Source: Thermoprotei archaeon (GTDB taxonomy: Archaea > Thermoproteota > Thermoprotei > QMSL01 > B3-G16). Taken from it: 35,912 bases of DNA. Of the stretch, positions 24,545 to 33,493 are shown piece after piece. The notes beneath the pieces are model-generated. The model saw only the letters and a list, made by a program, of their open reading frames with translations, searched no databases and was not told where the DNA came from. Numbering within the stretch: position 1 is the stretch's first letter; each line of letters opens with the position of its first letter. The stretch is from positions 1 through 35,912 of the forward strand of contig JAGGXX010000064.1 of NCBI GenBank assembly GCA_021162845.1. The letters are read 5' to 3'. Position numbers and translations under genes: made by a program.

Positions 24545-27500
24545 CTATACGGAGATCGTAACCCTTGCCCATCCCTTCTCAAATGTTAACTTAACTATCG
24601 TGAACTCTGCTGAGATCTTCCATCCATCCCTCACCTCCGTGAGGTCCTGTACTAAAGGCAACTGCGTCCCATCTTTACCCACGGCTTTGACTCTAGTATT
24701 GACCAGAAGGTAGACTGTGGCATCCTTAAAATACGCGAGTTTGATATCTAACACGGTTCCCCTAAGCTTTACATTCATTACCCTAGCGGGGGTCGTCAAA
24801 TGTACTCTAGTGTCGCCCAGGTTTACCACTATCGTGCTAAGATCTGGATCTAGGCCTAGTAGGGATAGCGTACACTTGACGAGGGTCTCCGGGTTTATGT
24901 AGGGTCCATATGCCATGTTAGCTATCAGATCCCATGAATCTGGATAAGCGCCACGCCACCTCCCTGATGTGACCTGTTGCCACATACCACTAGCCAATAT
25001 ACCCTCGGCTATCGTCTTCCAGGGGAAACTATCGTCGTACTTAGACAGCCTTAATAGCTGGTATGCGTAAACTAGGCCACACCACTGAACAGGTCTGCCT
25101 ATCCATATGGGAGATCTGTAAAATGTCGCGCCATAGACGGGTATTGTTGCATAAGACATGACAGGCCTCCCTGGTGTAGACCATAGATATACGAACGGTA
25201 ATCCCGTATAGGCCCAATACCTGGCTCTCCTCAAGTACTCCTCGTTCCCAGTAGCCATATAACCCTCTAAATAGGCTTCGAGGGCCTTAGCAGAGGCTAA
25301 TATATCTGGCGTGTGTATCGGTATCTCCCACGCTTGGGCTCCTCTCGGAACGGTATAGCGTTCCATGGCCTTTAACGCTTTTAGTCCGGCTTTTAGCGCT
25401 ATCTCATCCCCCGCTATCCTAGCCCATCTTAAAACCTCGGCTGCCATGGTAGCAGTCAACCCTATTTCCCTAGCTCCCGCCTTTCCCAGCTCTCTAGTCC
25501 TTTCATTGGGCTGAAACCCCCATTCCCCACCATCCCCTTGTGCATCGATGATTTTGTACACATAGCTCCTTAACTGATTAAGCCCCTCTTCGAGGTGACC
25601 CACGTGGAAGGGCAGCTGCCAACCAGGTATGTGACACCCTTCCCCACTAGCCAGGTAGCCAGCTCCTCCTGACTTCAGAGCGAGCTCCAAGGCTTCATTA
25701 AACCGATCCACTAAGGCTCTCCTCAAGGAAAGGTCGTCCTCGATATAGCTGGTAAGCAAGAGCAATAACGCGTAGCCAGGGAAAGGTCTAGGAGACCATC
25801 CAGAGGCGTGAGACCATCCCCTTCCAGGACTCCAAAGGCTCTTTAAGTAAGCTTCCATGGAGAGCCTTAGCTCCGCCCTTAGGGTTCTCGGCATACTAGG
25901 CTCAGGGAGTCCGTATGCCCTGATCCATTCCTTAACCGCATCTAAGACTGTGTTCGACCTAGCGGCATAAACGAGAAAGCTTATGTTAAGGCTCCCATTT
26001 GGCCCTAACTCATAAGGCTTGAAGGCTTCATCCTCGTTTTCCCTCACCCACTCAGGAACCGTAGGCACGAATAACCTAAGGAGGTGATTATCCTGTCTCT
26101 CGATCCAGTTCGGAGACGCGAACTCAGGTGAGATCATGTCATGCCTGCCATCCCATGAATAATGGGGATCCCATAGCAGTGCGATGAGCTTATCATCCTC
26201 TCTAATGGCCATTAATGGTATAGTCACCTTAAGCGGGTGGGGAGCACTTCTTATGTTAAATGGTTCAGCTATATCTAAGGTATTTGAGGACCTCTCCCCT
26301 CTTACGAGCCACTCGAGGCCAGGGAAAAGCGCCTCATCCTTCAATGGGCCAAACCCCAGCTCCCCGGCATACATCGTGATCGAGAACCGTGAGATCCAGC
26401 CTGTTCCCATAGTCTTTACCGATACTTCGCCTCTTATCGATCCGTTAGTAATCATCCATCTAAGCTTAAATCTCCATTTGGTTCCATCGAGGTCCAGGTC
26501 AGTGTAATGAAACACAACCTTCTTCTCCTCTATCTCCATATCGTTTGGAATCACGTACACTTCTTCCGTCAAATTACCCTTCAGTACCCTATTCAGTGAT
26601 GCATGCGAGGGAAATGCCGCTACTGGCTCCCAGTGAGCATCACCCTTTAACATTACGATTACTGGTCCATATCCAAAGTCATTCTTCACGAAGTATAGCG
26701 CGTAATCCCTCACTCTCATCATTATGTCACCATTCTGGATAAGGCTCACACCCTCCTCTATGCTTGGCGCTAGCTCATCTGGCGATGTCCTGGAGAATAC
26801 GGGGAACTTCATCCGATGAAGTCTTTCAGATCCCTTGGTTGAAGCTTTAATCTCGATCACATGGATCCCAGGTTCATCAGCCTCAAGCTTCCATGAGAAG
26901 CTCTCATGTTGTCCTGGCCTCAGGTCCCTTAGAACCGCTTCTTTCCCGCCCTTAACTATCAGGCCTGGATCGACCTTTATTTCCAGCTTGACATCTGCCG
27001 CCTCTCCGCCTGTATTACATACCTTAGCTAAAAGCTCAAACTCCTCATTTACCCTTATTATAGGTTTAGAGAAACAGATCCTCTTTATCTTAATTTCGGG
27101 GCCCAGAACAGGTATCTTAACATAGCTGATCGTGAGCTTCGTGCCATAACAGTCAGGTGGCTCTAAGTCCAACCTGAATCTCGTTATTATGCCCCTCCAG
27201 AGTGGATGTTTCCCTATATCTATCTCATACTCGTGAAATTCCCCATCGGCTTTTATGGGTATTTCCATAGTTTTATCCTCGTTCCACTTGGGCGAATCCC
27301 TCGTAACCCAATTTATCTTGAGGGCTGAAGCATTACCCTCAATCCTAAGCCTTAGTAAGATCCTCCTCTGTCTCTCCCCGATTACCTCTACTTCAGGGCT
27401 ATGGAGATATGGATCGAAACCTGTGACTTTAGTAGTAAGCCCTTCTTCGGTAATCTCGGCATGGGCCAAACCATGAGTCATAATCCAGCCCTTAAGATCT

Positions 27501-27658
27501 TCCTCCCCTCTGAACTTCCAGAAATAGCTTCTCGCCATCACATTAAGAGGCTTCTCATGGGGCCTTAAAAAGGATGAGTAGATAAACAACACTCCCGTTA
27601 GTAACAGGAATACCAATATGATGACCTTAATACAGGTCTTCACGTTCCCCCCTGACAT
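24545..27658 (-). CDS. Membrane-anchored extracellular protein, alpha/alpha-toroid type
   Basis: A 1037-aa protein with an N-terminal hydrophobic anchor or signal (residues ~9-30). Residues 40-185 look like a beta-sandwich carbohydrate-binding-like module. Residues ~190-280 resemble a CARDB/NPCBM-associated adhesion domain (KVCNTGGEAADVKLEIKVDPG, DLRPGQHESFSWKL). A larger beta-rich region follows (~290-590), then a helical part (~600-960) with repeated hairpins such as GLTATMAAEVLRWARIAGDE, KALEAYLEGYMATGNEEYLRRARYW and QWCGLVYAYQLLRLS. This is the pattern of (alpha/alpha)-toroid glycosidases, lyases or epimerases. A short beta domain closes it. I cannot name the substrate or catalytic residues. 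It probably acts on polysaccharides at the cell surface. Single gene; the start ATG follows GGGGG in the upstream sequence. Confidence 0.65.
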   Translation of the reverse strand: MSGGNVKTCIKVIILVFLLLTGVLFIYSSFLRPHEKPLNVMARSYFWKFRGEEDLKGWIMTHGLAHAEITEEGLTTKVTGFDPYLHSPEVEVIGERQRRILLRLRIEGNASALKINWVTRDSPKWNEDKTMEIPIKADGEFHEYEIDIGKHPLWRGIITRFRLDLEPPDCYGTKLTISYVKIPVLGPEIKIKRICFSKPIIRVNEEFELLAKVCNTGGEAADVKLEIKVDPGLIVKGGKEAVLRDLRPGQHESFSWKLEADEPGIHVIEIKASTKGSERLHRMKFPVFSRTSPDELAPSIEEGVSLIQNGDIMMRVRDYALYFVKNDFGYGPVIVMLKGDAHWEPVAAFPSHASLNRVLKGNLTEEVYVIPNDMEIEEKKVVFHYTDLDLDGTKWRFKLRWMITNGSIRGEVSVKTMGTGWISRFSITMYAGELGFGPLKDEALFPGLEWLVRGERSSNTLDIAEPFNIRSAPHPLKVTIPLMAIREDDKLIALLWDPHYSWDGRHDMISPEFASPNWIERQDNHLLRLFVPTVPEWVRENEDEAFKPYELGPNGSLNISFLVYAARSNTVLDAVKEWIRAYGLPEPSMPRTLRAELRLSMEAYLKSLWSPGRGWSHASGWSPRPFPGYALLLLLTSYIEDDLSLRRALVDRFNEALELALKSGGAGYLASGEGCHIPGWQLPFHVGHLEEGLNQLRSYVYKIIDAQGDGGEWGFQPNERTRELGKAGAREIGLTATMAAEVLRWARIAGDEIALKAGLKALKAMERYTVPRGAQAWEIPIHTPDILASAKALEAYLEGYMATGNEEYLRRARYWAYTGLPFVYLWSTPGRPVMSYATIPVYGATFYRSPIWIGRPVQWCGLVYAYQLLRLSKYDDSFPWKTIAEGILASGMWQQVTSGRWRGAYPDSWDLIANMAYGPYINPETLVKCTLSLLGLDPDLSTIVVNLGDTRVHLTTPARVMNVKLRGTVLDIKLAYFKDATVYLLVNTRVKAVGKDGTQLPLVQDLTEVRDGWKISAEFTIVKLTFEKGWARVTISV

Positions 27659-27783
27659 ACTACGCCCTTAGGAGGATGTGCGATCTATGTGATCACTCAA
27701 GCGTCAACACTCTTAAAGCTTCCCTCAATTAGAAACAATTCCTCCAAACGAGATAATTAACGGTGGTCGATTATCAATGATAA

Positions 27784-27795
27784 CTCTTATAACTA
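27784..27795 (+). promoter_or_regulatory. TATA element of the larE-like gene
   Basis: CTCTTATAAC at 27785-27794 is centred about 36 bp before the ATG at 27826, implying a leader of about 10 nt that includes GGTAGGCGAG. It sits in the 167-bp divergent region shared with the large extracellular protein gene. Confidence 0.35.
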
Positions 27796-27825
27796 TGTTA
27801 TCAGGAATTTCTGGTAGGCGAGCAT

Positions 27826-28710
27826 ATGATAAGCGTTCATGAAGTTAAACGCGTGCTTAAAGAGGGATTAAGGGCGAAGTTTCTAAGACTCCTAGAGTGG
27901 TATAGATCGGTCGGTGGACCTGTGCTTGTCGCCTTCTCAGGAGGGGTTGATAGTTCGGTTGCGTTAATAACCGCTACTCTAGCCCTTGGTAAAGACATGG
28001 TGATAGCAGCTACTGCGATCTCTCCAACATATCCCGAGGAGGACTTCAAATGGGCTAAGAAAATAGCCGATTTAATAGGTGTTAGACACTTACTAATTGA
28101 GACAGACGAGCTCGCGGATCCCAATTTCACCCGTAACCCCCCAGAGAGATGTTACTTCTGCAAGAAAAGCCTGATTGCCCAGCTAATCAGGTTCGCTAAG
28201 GTCCACGGGGCACGTATTATAGTTGATGGGACCAACGCCTCAGACCTTGGATCCCATAGGCCTGGGTACCTAGCGTTAAGAGAAGCTGGTATTCGAAGTC
28301 CTTTAGCGGAGATAGGCTTAACCAAGGATGAGGTACGCGCCTTAGCTAAAGCCCTACGATTGCCCAATTGGGATAAGCCCTCCATGGCCTGTCTAGCCTC
28401 CAGGATACCTTACGGCGAGCCCATTACAGCTGAGAAGCTAAGGAGAATAGCAATGGCTGAGAAGGTGATCAAAGAGATTACTGGAGTACGCCAACTCAGG
28501 GTCAGAGATCACGGCTACATAGCTAGGATCGAGGTAGGCCGAGATGAGAGAAGGAAGTTCTTTGATGAGAAGATAATGGATAAAATAGCCCATGAGCTAA
28601 TTAAGCTAGGTTATAAGTTCGTCACGCTCGATTTATTGGGATATCGCCAGGGAAGCCTTGATATGCTATTAAGTGAGAAAATAGTACCAAAGGAGACGAG
28701 TACTCCTTAA
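27826..28710 (+). CDS. larE: LarE-type PP-loop sulfur transferase (three-Cys form)
   Basis: A 294-aa ATP pyrophosphatase of the LarE/ExsB-like group. LarE adenylates and sulfurates the pyridinium carboxylates of the nickel-pincer cofactor of lactate racemase-type enzymes. The PP-loop FSGGVDSSVAL is at residues 37-47. ERCYFCKK gives Cys109 and Cys112, and KPSMACLASRIPYGEPIT gives Cys189. The Lactobacillus enzyme uses a single sacrificial Cys; forms with three such cysteines are known to bind a [4Fe-4S] cluster and work catalytically. This protein has the three-Cys pattern. No larA, larB or larC was seen in this window, so its partners would be elsewhere or it serves another cofactor. Confidence 0.82.
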   Translation: MISVHEVKRVLKEGLRAKFLRLLEWYRSVGGPVLVAFSGGVDSSVALITATLALGKDMVIAATAISPTYPEEDFKWAKKIADLIGVRHLLIETDELADPNFTRNPPERCYFCKKSLIAQLIRFAKVHGARIIVDGTNASDLGSHRPGYLALREAGIRSPLAEIGLTKDEVRALAKALRLPNWDKPSMACLASRIPYGEPITAEKLRRIAMAEKVIKEITGVRQLRVRDHGYIARIEVGRDERRKFFDEKIMDKIAHELIKLGYKFVTLDLLGYRQGSLDMLLSEKIVPKETSTP

Positions 28711-28796
28711 TGGGGAGCTAGACTACTACGCTCCTCTGACACGTTCAGTGATGTAATTCTCGCTCATCGCCACTGACTATTGCATCTTACTCTATG

Positions 28797-29516
28797 TCAC
28801 ATATATTTGGTAAGTATATCATAAGCGCGTGCCAGCTCCCTTATACGATGAGGTAGCTCCTCCAAGCCCTCCGCATAGCTGGAAAGACATAAATAATTGT
28901 CTTCGTTAACATCGATCCTGACACCCTCTATAAAGCCCTCTATAAGCTCCTTAAACTTCCTAGCGAGTATCTGCGTACTAGCCGTAAGGTCGTACATGAG
29001 AAGTCCATCAGTCTCTATTATTATCCCGTAATCTTCAGGATACAGCTCAAGCCCTAAGCGCTCGTTACCGACGTATATGTTCGTAACCACGCTACCTTCC
29101 TCTTTCCTCTTAGTGCTCCTAAGGCCCATACATGTTAAGGCATTTACCAGCGGGTCCCTAGTCTCCTCATCTATCAGCTCAAGCTTTACCTCAGAATCAG
29201 GCTTCACGTCCCTTAAGTAGTAAACAGGCCCTATAACCTCCCCTACTACCTCCACTAGACCGTAAGGTTGGCTTATACCATAGAAAACGCACATGGCCTT
29301 GCCAGGCGGCCAGTAGGCCACATCTCCCTTCTTAACCTTAAGGGTTTTCCTTTTTATCCTAGCCTCGATGGGCGTTTCGAAGTATACTTCCTCCTTCCAT
29401 ACCATTACCTTACTGGTGAGCGGTAAGCTCGATACGAGCTTCTTGGAAAATTCTTCATCATCCTTCAGGTAAACCACTATATCGCCAACCTCCTCGAATA
29501 TCATCCTTAACAACAT
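28797..29516 (-). CDS. Cyclophilin-like (DUF369-type) protein with extra C-terminal domain
   Basis: About 239 aa. Residues ~5-110 match the cyclophilin-like fold family found in archaea and Thermotoga: a beta barrel with EVYFETPIEARI and KKGDVAYWPPGKAMCVFYG, the family signature. The molecular role of these proteins is unknown, and prolyl isomerase activity should not be assumed. Residues ~115-239 form a second domain that I do not recognise, with strand-rich VVTNIYVGNERLGLELYPEDYGIIIE and helical KFKELIEGFIEGV. The frame opens at GTG 29528, but ATG 29516 lies 10 nt after GGAGGT, so I prefer it. A minus-strand TATA (GGATATAAGGG) is at plus 29618-29628. Confidence 0.65.
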   Translation of the reverse strand: MLLRMIFEEVGDIVVYLKDDEEFSKKLVSSLPLTSKVMVWKEEVYFETPIEARIKRKTLKVKKGDVAYWPPGKAMCVFYGISQPYGLVEVVGEVIGPVYYLRDVKPDSEVKLELIDEETRDPLVNALTCMGLRSTKRKEEGSVVTNIYVGNERLGLELYPEDYGIIIETDGLLMYDLTASTQILARKFKELIEGFIEGVRIDVNEDNYLCLSSYAEGLEELPHRIRELARAYDILTKYM

Positions 29517-29635
29517 AAGCGGATTCACCTCCAGGATATGATCAGCCGCGGGCTCTCTTCATTCAACTCCGAGATCACCTTCCCTCATCATCTGCCTTGA
29601 GGAATAATTAACTTCCCTCCCTTATATCCCCTTTC

Positions 29636-30499
29636 TCAAGGGATCGCTAAAAGGATGAGCATCGAAAGGGCTGACGGTATTGCCGTGAACATTAAGCCAG
29701 GGATCATCTCCCTTTTCATCAATACATACGCGTTAACCAATAAGCCTACTATCAAGACCACTATCACAGTTGCAGATCCCCATACCGTGAGCCTGGATAT
29801 CGCATGACCCGATATCATGGCGTAGAGCACTATATCCCCCAAGCCTATATCGATGTAATTAGTAGATATGGACACATGCCGAATGGTCCTCTTGTTATCG
29901 CGAAGAGCGCTAAGCATTCGACCTTTATATTGCGGTAGCCAGAGTATTAATACATCACATGCTCCTAATGTAAGTAGGAGCGATGCCGTAATCGTAGTAG
30001 GCATCGCATAGCCTAACACGGATCCTAGAATACTTCCATAGAACACGTAAACCGCGTTCTTAGCATTATCCGGGAGCATGTCCGCTAGGATGAATATCGA
30101 CGTGAAGATGCCCAAGTATATGGCCGCTAGTGTTATGATGCACAGCGGGAGGCTTAGCTGGTCTATGGAAGCATACCTTTTATAAAGCGCTCCTAGGATG
30201 GCTATGCCCAATACGATAACGGATAGGGAAGCTACAGGGGTGAATACAAGGGCAACAATGAACCTCAGGGTGACGTCATCCCCCTTCAGTAACAGATTAT
30301 GGAATATAAACACGCCTAATACCGCTAATAGCGAGATTAGCAGTGTTACCGATAGCGTGTAGCTCCTTCCTACCATGGGCCCTCTATTGGAGCCTCCTAC
30401 AAAACCCATGGCTACCGAGAATACAGAGGAAAGGGCTACGGTTACCAGAGAAATTGCTTCGTATGCCATTAACCCTATATGTTCTTCTTTCATCCTCAA
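29636..30499 (-). CDS. Presenilin-like GxGD intramembrane protease candidate
   Basis: A 287-aa membrane protein with about nine hydrophobic spans. TM6-like LLLTLGACDVLILWL has Asp182, and TM7-like YIDIGLGDIVLYAMI has the GLGD motif with Asp222. The last span holds AIPSAL at 274-278, close to the PAL motif. The two Asp in adjacent helices, GxGD and a PAL-like motif are the marks of presenilin / signal peptide peptidase aspartyl proteases (A22-type), and size and spacing match archaeal presenilin homologues. The usual Tyr before the first Asp is Cys here. The substrate is unknown; membrane-embedded peptide remnants are cleaved by relatives. Single gene, divergent from the GH127 operon. Confidence 0.65.
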   Translation of the reverse strand: MRMKEEHIGLMAYEAISLVTVALSSVFSVAMGFVGGSNRGPMVGRSYTLSVTLLISLLAVLGVFIFHNLLLKGDDVTLRFIVALVFTPVASLSVIVLGIAILGALYKRYASIDQLSLPLCIITLAAIYLGIFTSIFILADMLPDNAKNAVYVFYGSILGSVLGYAMPTTITASLLLTLGACDVLILWLPQYKGRMLSALRDNKRTIRHVSISTNYIDIGLGDIVLYAMISGHAISRLTVWGSATVIVVLIVGLLVNAYVLMKREMIPGLMFTAIPSALSMLILLAIP

Positions 30500-30633
30500 G
30501 CTATTGTTCCCAGCCTCTTACAATTATTCGTTTTGTTAGGTTGTGTTCAATTACGTCTTCCTTCCTAATAATCGCTTTTCCTGAGCCTAAATAATCAGAG
30601 ATATACTGCCTTGACTCATTCAGCAGGTTTTAA

Positions 30634-32601
30634 GTGATAAGAAAGCCTTATGCACTTTCAGTGGGAGCTGGGATGAGTGCCAAATGCTTCGTAGTAAATA
30701 CATCGAAAAGCCCTCATGCCAAGCTTAAACCTGTGCCCATAGAGTCCGTTAGGCTAGAGGATAGGTTCTGGGCACCTCGCCTTAATGTTCTCCGAGAGGT
30801 CACAATCCCTTCACAATATGAAATGCTGGAGAAGACGGGGAGAATTGATAACTTCCGCATAGCGGCAGGTAAAAAGGAGGGTGAGTTTAGAGGCCTATTC
30901 TTTAATGACTCCGATGTCTATAAATGGGTCGAAGCGGCGTCCTACGTGCTCGCCTATGAACGTGATGCGGAAGTTGAATCCCTGGTACAATCAGTTATAG
31001 ATGAAATAGTTGCTGCTCAGGATGAGAATGGCTATCTCAATACTTTCTTTATCCTCGGAAGAAAGGATCAGCGTTGGACGAATTTACGCGACATGCATGA
31101 GCTGTATTGTGCAGGCCACCTCTTTCAGGCCGCTATAGCATACTACCGCGCTACTACGAGGAGGAAACTGCTAAATGCGGCGATTCGGTTCGCGGACCAC
31201 ATAGCGGACGTATTTGGCCAAGGTAAGCGCTTAGGGACGCCCGGTCATCCAGAAATAGAGATGGCATTGGTCGAGTTATATAGGGAGACAGGGCTCAGGA
31301 AATACCTGGAGTTAGCACAATTCTTCCTCGACAATAGGGGGAGAGGCCTGATAGGCGGAAGCCCTTATCATATAGATCACAAGCCGTTTAGGGAGTTAGA
31401 CGAGATCACGGGCCATGCCGTAAGGGCAGTATACCTATGCTGTGGGGCCACTGACATTTACATGGAGACTGGGGAGGAGGAGCTCCTTAAGGCATTAATG
31501 AGGTTATGGCGTAATATGACAGAGCGCCGTATGTACATCACAGGTGGCCTCGGTTCACGTCATGAAGGTGAGGCTTTCGGTGAGGACTACGAACTCCCTA
31601 ATGAACGAGCTTACGCTGAGACGTGCGCAGCTGTAGCTAATGTAATGTGGAACTGGCGTATGTTGCTCGCCACGGCTGATGCCAGGTTTGCGGACGTAAT
31701 GGAGTTAGCGCTGTACAATGGGGCATTATCAGGCATATCCCTTAACGGGAAGGCATATTTTTATGTTAACCCCCTTGCTGACAGAGGTAGGCATCGCCGT
31801 CAACCATGGTTCGAATGTGCATGTTGCCCACCTAACATAGCCCGTTTAATAGCATCGCTTCCTGGCTACTTTTACAGCACCTCCACTGAGGGCATTTGGG
31901 TCCACCTCTACGCCTCCGGGACGGCACGTATATCCTTTAAGGATAACAGCGTGCTCCTCATACAACATACTGATTATCCTTGGGATGGCAGGATAAGGAT
32001 CGAGGTAAACCCGATGAAGGAGGATGAATTCTCCATTTTCCTCCGCATTCCAGGATGGTGCGAGGAAGCGTTCGTCTCCGTAAATCAGAGAAGACTTGAT
32101 GTGAAAGCGAGACCTGGAACATATCTAGAGGTAAAGGGAGACTGGCATTCAGGCGACGTGATAGAGCTCTCATTATCTATGCCAATACAGCTTATGGTTG
32201 CTCATCCACATGTGACTTATAACACATGTAGGGTAGCCATAAAACGAGGCCCCTTAGTTTACTGTGTCGAGCAAGTCGATAATCCGGGATATGACGTATG
32301 GGATCTAACGATATCATCGAATGTAAGGCTTAAAGCTAGATTTCGTCCTAACATGCTAAACGGCGTCGTAGTGATAGAAGGTGAGGCGTTCATGCTAGAT
32401 GAAAGCATATGGAAAGGGCATCTTTATCTCCCCATGGATAAAGCAGAACTTAGATTGAAACCGACAAGGTTTGTCGCTATTCCCTATTACGCATGGGCTA
32501 ATAGGAAGCCCGGCCCTATGATCGTTTGGATCCGCATTATGGACTCTGAAATTATTGGCAGAACCTTAGGGAACATTACCCTTCAGGGAGGTGAAGCATA
32601 A
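30634..32601 (+). CDS. GH127 beta-L-arabinofuranosidase (DUF1680 family)
   Basis: A 655-aa (alpha/alpha)6-barrel enzyme with C-terminal beta domains, of glycoside hydrolase family 127. Such enzymes remove beta-L-arabinofuranose from plant or glycoprotein glycans, using a zinc-bound cysteine as nucleophile. The motif YAETCAA (Glu329, Cys331) and the Cys pair in ECACCPPNIARL (397-398) correspond to the zinc site and nucleophile of the Bifidobacterium enzyme HypBA1. The usual beginning VRLEDRFWAPRLNVLREVTIP starts at residue 39, so the first ~25 residues may be non-native: ATG 30673 is an alternative to GTG 30634. There is no signal peptide. It is the first gene of a four-gene sugar operon and overlaps the next as TAATG. 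Confidence 0.85.
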   Translation: MIRKPYALSVGAGMSAKCFVVNTSKSPHAKLKPVPIESVRLEDRFWAPRLNVLREVTIPSQYEMLEKTGRIDNFRIAAGKKEGEFRGLFFNDSDVYKWVEAASYVLAYERDAEVESLVQSVIDEIVAAQDENGYLNTFFILGRKDQRWTNLRDMHELYCAGHLFQAAIAYYRATTRRKLLNAAIRFADHIADVFGQGKRLGTPGHPEIEMALVELYRETGLRKYLELAQFFLDNRGRGLIGGSPYHIDHKPFRELDEITGHAVRAVYLCCGATDIYMETGEEELLKALMRLWRNMTERRMYITGGLGSRHEGEAFGEDYELPNERAYAETCAAVANVMWNWRMLLATADARFADVMELALYNGALSGISLNGKAYFYVNPLADRGRHRRQPWFECACCPPNIARLIASLPGYFYSTSTEGIWVHLYASGTARISFKDNSVLLIQHTDYPWDGRIRIEVNPMKEDEFSIFLRIPGWCEEAFVSVNQRRLDVKARPGTYLEVKGDWHSGDVIELSLSMPIQLMVAHPHVTYNTCRVAIKRGPLVYCVEQVDNPGYDVWDLTISSNVRLKARFRPNMLNGVVVIEGEAFMLDESIWKGHLYLPMDKAELRLKPTRFVAIPYYAWANRKPGPMIVWIRIMDSEIIGRTLGNITLQGGEA

Positions 32602-33443
32602 TGGCCTCTTACGGTGTGGATACATGGATCTACGTAGCATTGCCCATAGAGGATGCCCTTAAAAGGATCAAGGAGAAAGACATAAGCTACGTCGAGCTCA
32701 GCTATGAACACTTCTCAGGTTTAAAGGATACCCGAGCTCTCAGGTTAAAGGCTAAGGAAGTAGCTGATCGTCTATCCTCCCTTGGGCTACGCGCAACACA
32801 GATGCACGCACCTTTTGGTGAGATAGAGCTAAGGCTTTCGTCCGATAAGGAAACGACTAGAAAGAGAGCCCTGGAGGAATTAGGAGCATGGATTGAAGCT
32901 TGCTCAATTATGGACGTTACTACATTAGTGGTTCATACGGTGAGGAGAAAACTGACCATTGACGAGACCTTCTCAAAAAGCGTCGCTAAGCTTGAAAGGA
33001 TAAACATAGAGGTATTCAGACAGTTAGCCAAGTACGCCTCCGAATGGGGAGTCGAGATAGCCGTCGAGAATAGGCTAGAGGAGACGTTCGGCGCTACACC
33101 ACGTGACCTCCTCCTCTTAGTCGAGCGAACGGATCCGAGCTACATAGGGATATGTCTAGACACGGGGCATGCGAACATCAGGGGCCTCAACATAGCCGAC
33201 TTCATCAAGGCCGTAGGTGAGCACTTAATAGCTACGCATATTCATGATAATGACGGTAAAGGGGATCAGCATCTACCTCCTCTCATGGGGAACATAAGAT
33301 GGGGCGAGTTCGTGGAGGCAATCCGCTTAATAGGTTATCGAAGGCCGCTTATAGCTGAAATAGCTGGCTATAAAGACCTAATCAAGTGCGATAATAACCT
33401 CGACCTCATGAGGTTGGCCATGGAACACCTTCTCAGAGGATAA
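32601..33443 (+). CDS. Sugar phosphate isomerase/epimerase (xylose isomerase-like barrel)
   Basis: A 280-aa TIM-barrel protein of the AP-endonuclease-2/xylose isomerase-like family. Metal-ligand positions are seen in order: AVENRLEET (Glu), ICLDTGHANI (Asp and His), THIHDNDGKGDQHLPP (His, Asp) and LIAEIAGY (Glu). Family members isomerise or epimerise ketoses or open inositol derivatives. It starts at the stop codon of the GH127 gene (TAATG), so both are translated from one mRNA and the substrate is probably the pentose released or a derivative of it. The exact reaction is not known. Confidence 0.8.
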   Translation: MASYGVDTWIYVALPIEDALKRIKEKDISYVELSYEHFSGLKDTRALRLKAKEVADRLSSLGLRATQMHAPFGEIELRLSSDKETTRKRALEELGAWIEACSIMDVTTLVVHTVRRKLTIDETFSKSVAKLERINIEVFRQLAKYASEWGVEIAVENRLEETFGATPRDLLLLVERTDPSYIGICLDTGHANIRGLNIADFIKAVGEHLIATHIHDNDGKGDQHLPPLMGNIRWGEFVEAIRLIGYRRPLIAEIAGYKDLIKCDNNLDLMRLAMEHLLRG

Positions 33444-33493
33444 GAAATCAACGTCTAAAACTTAAGTGAGCGCTGAATCTATAGACAATTTCC

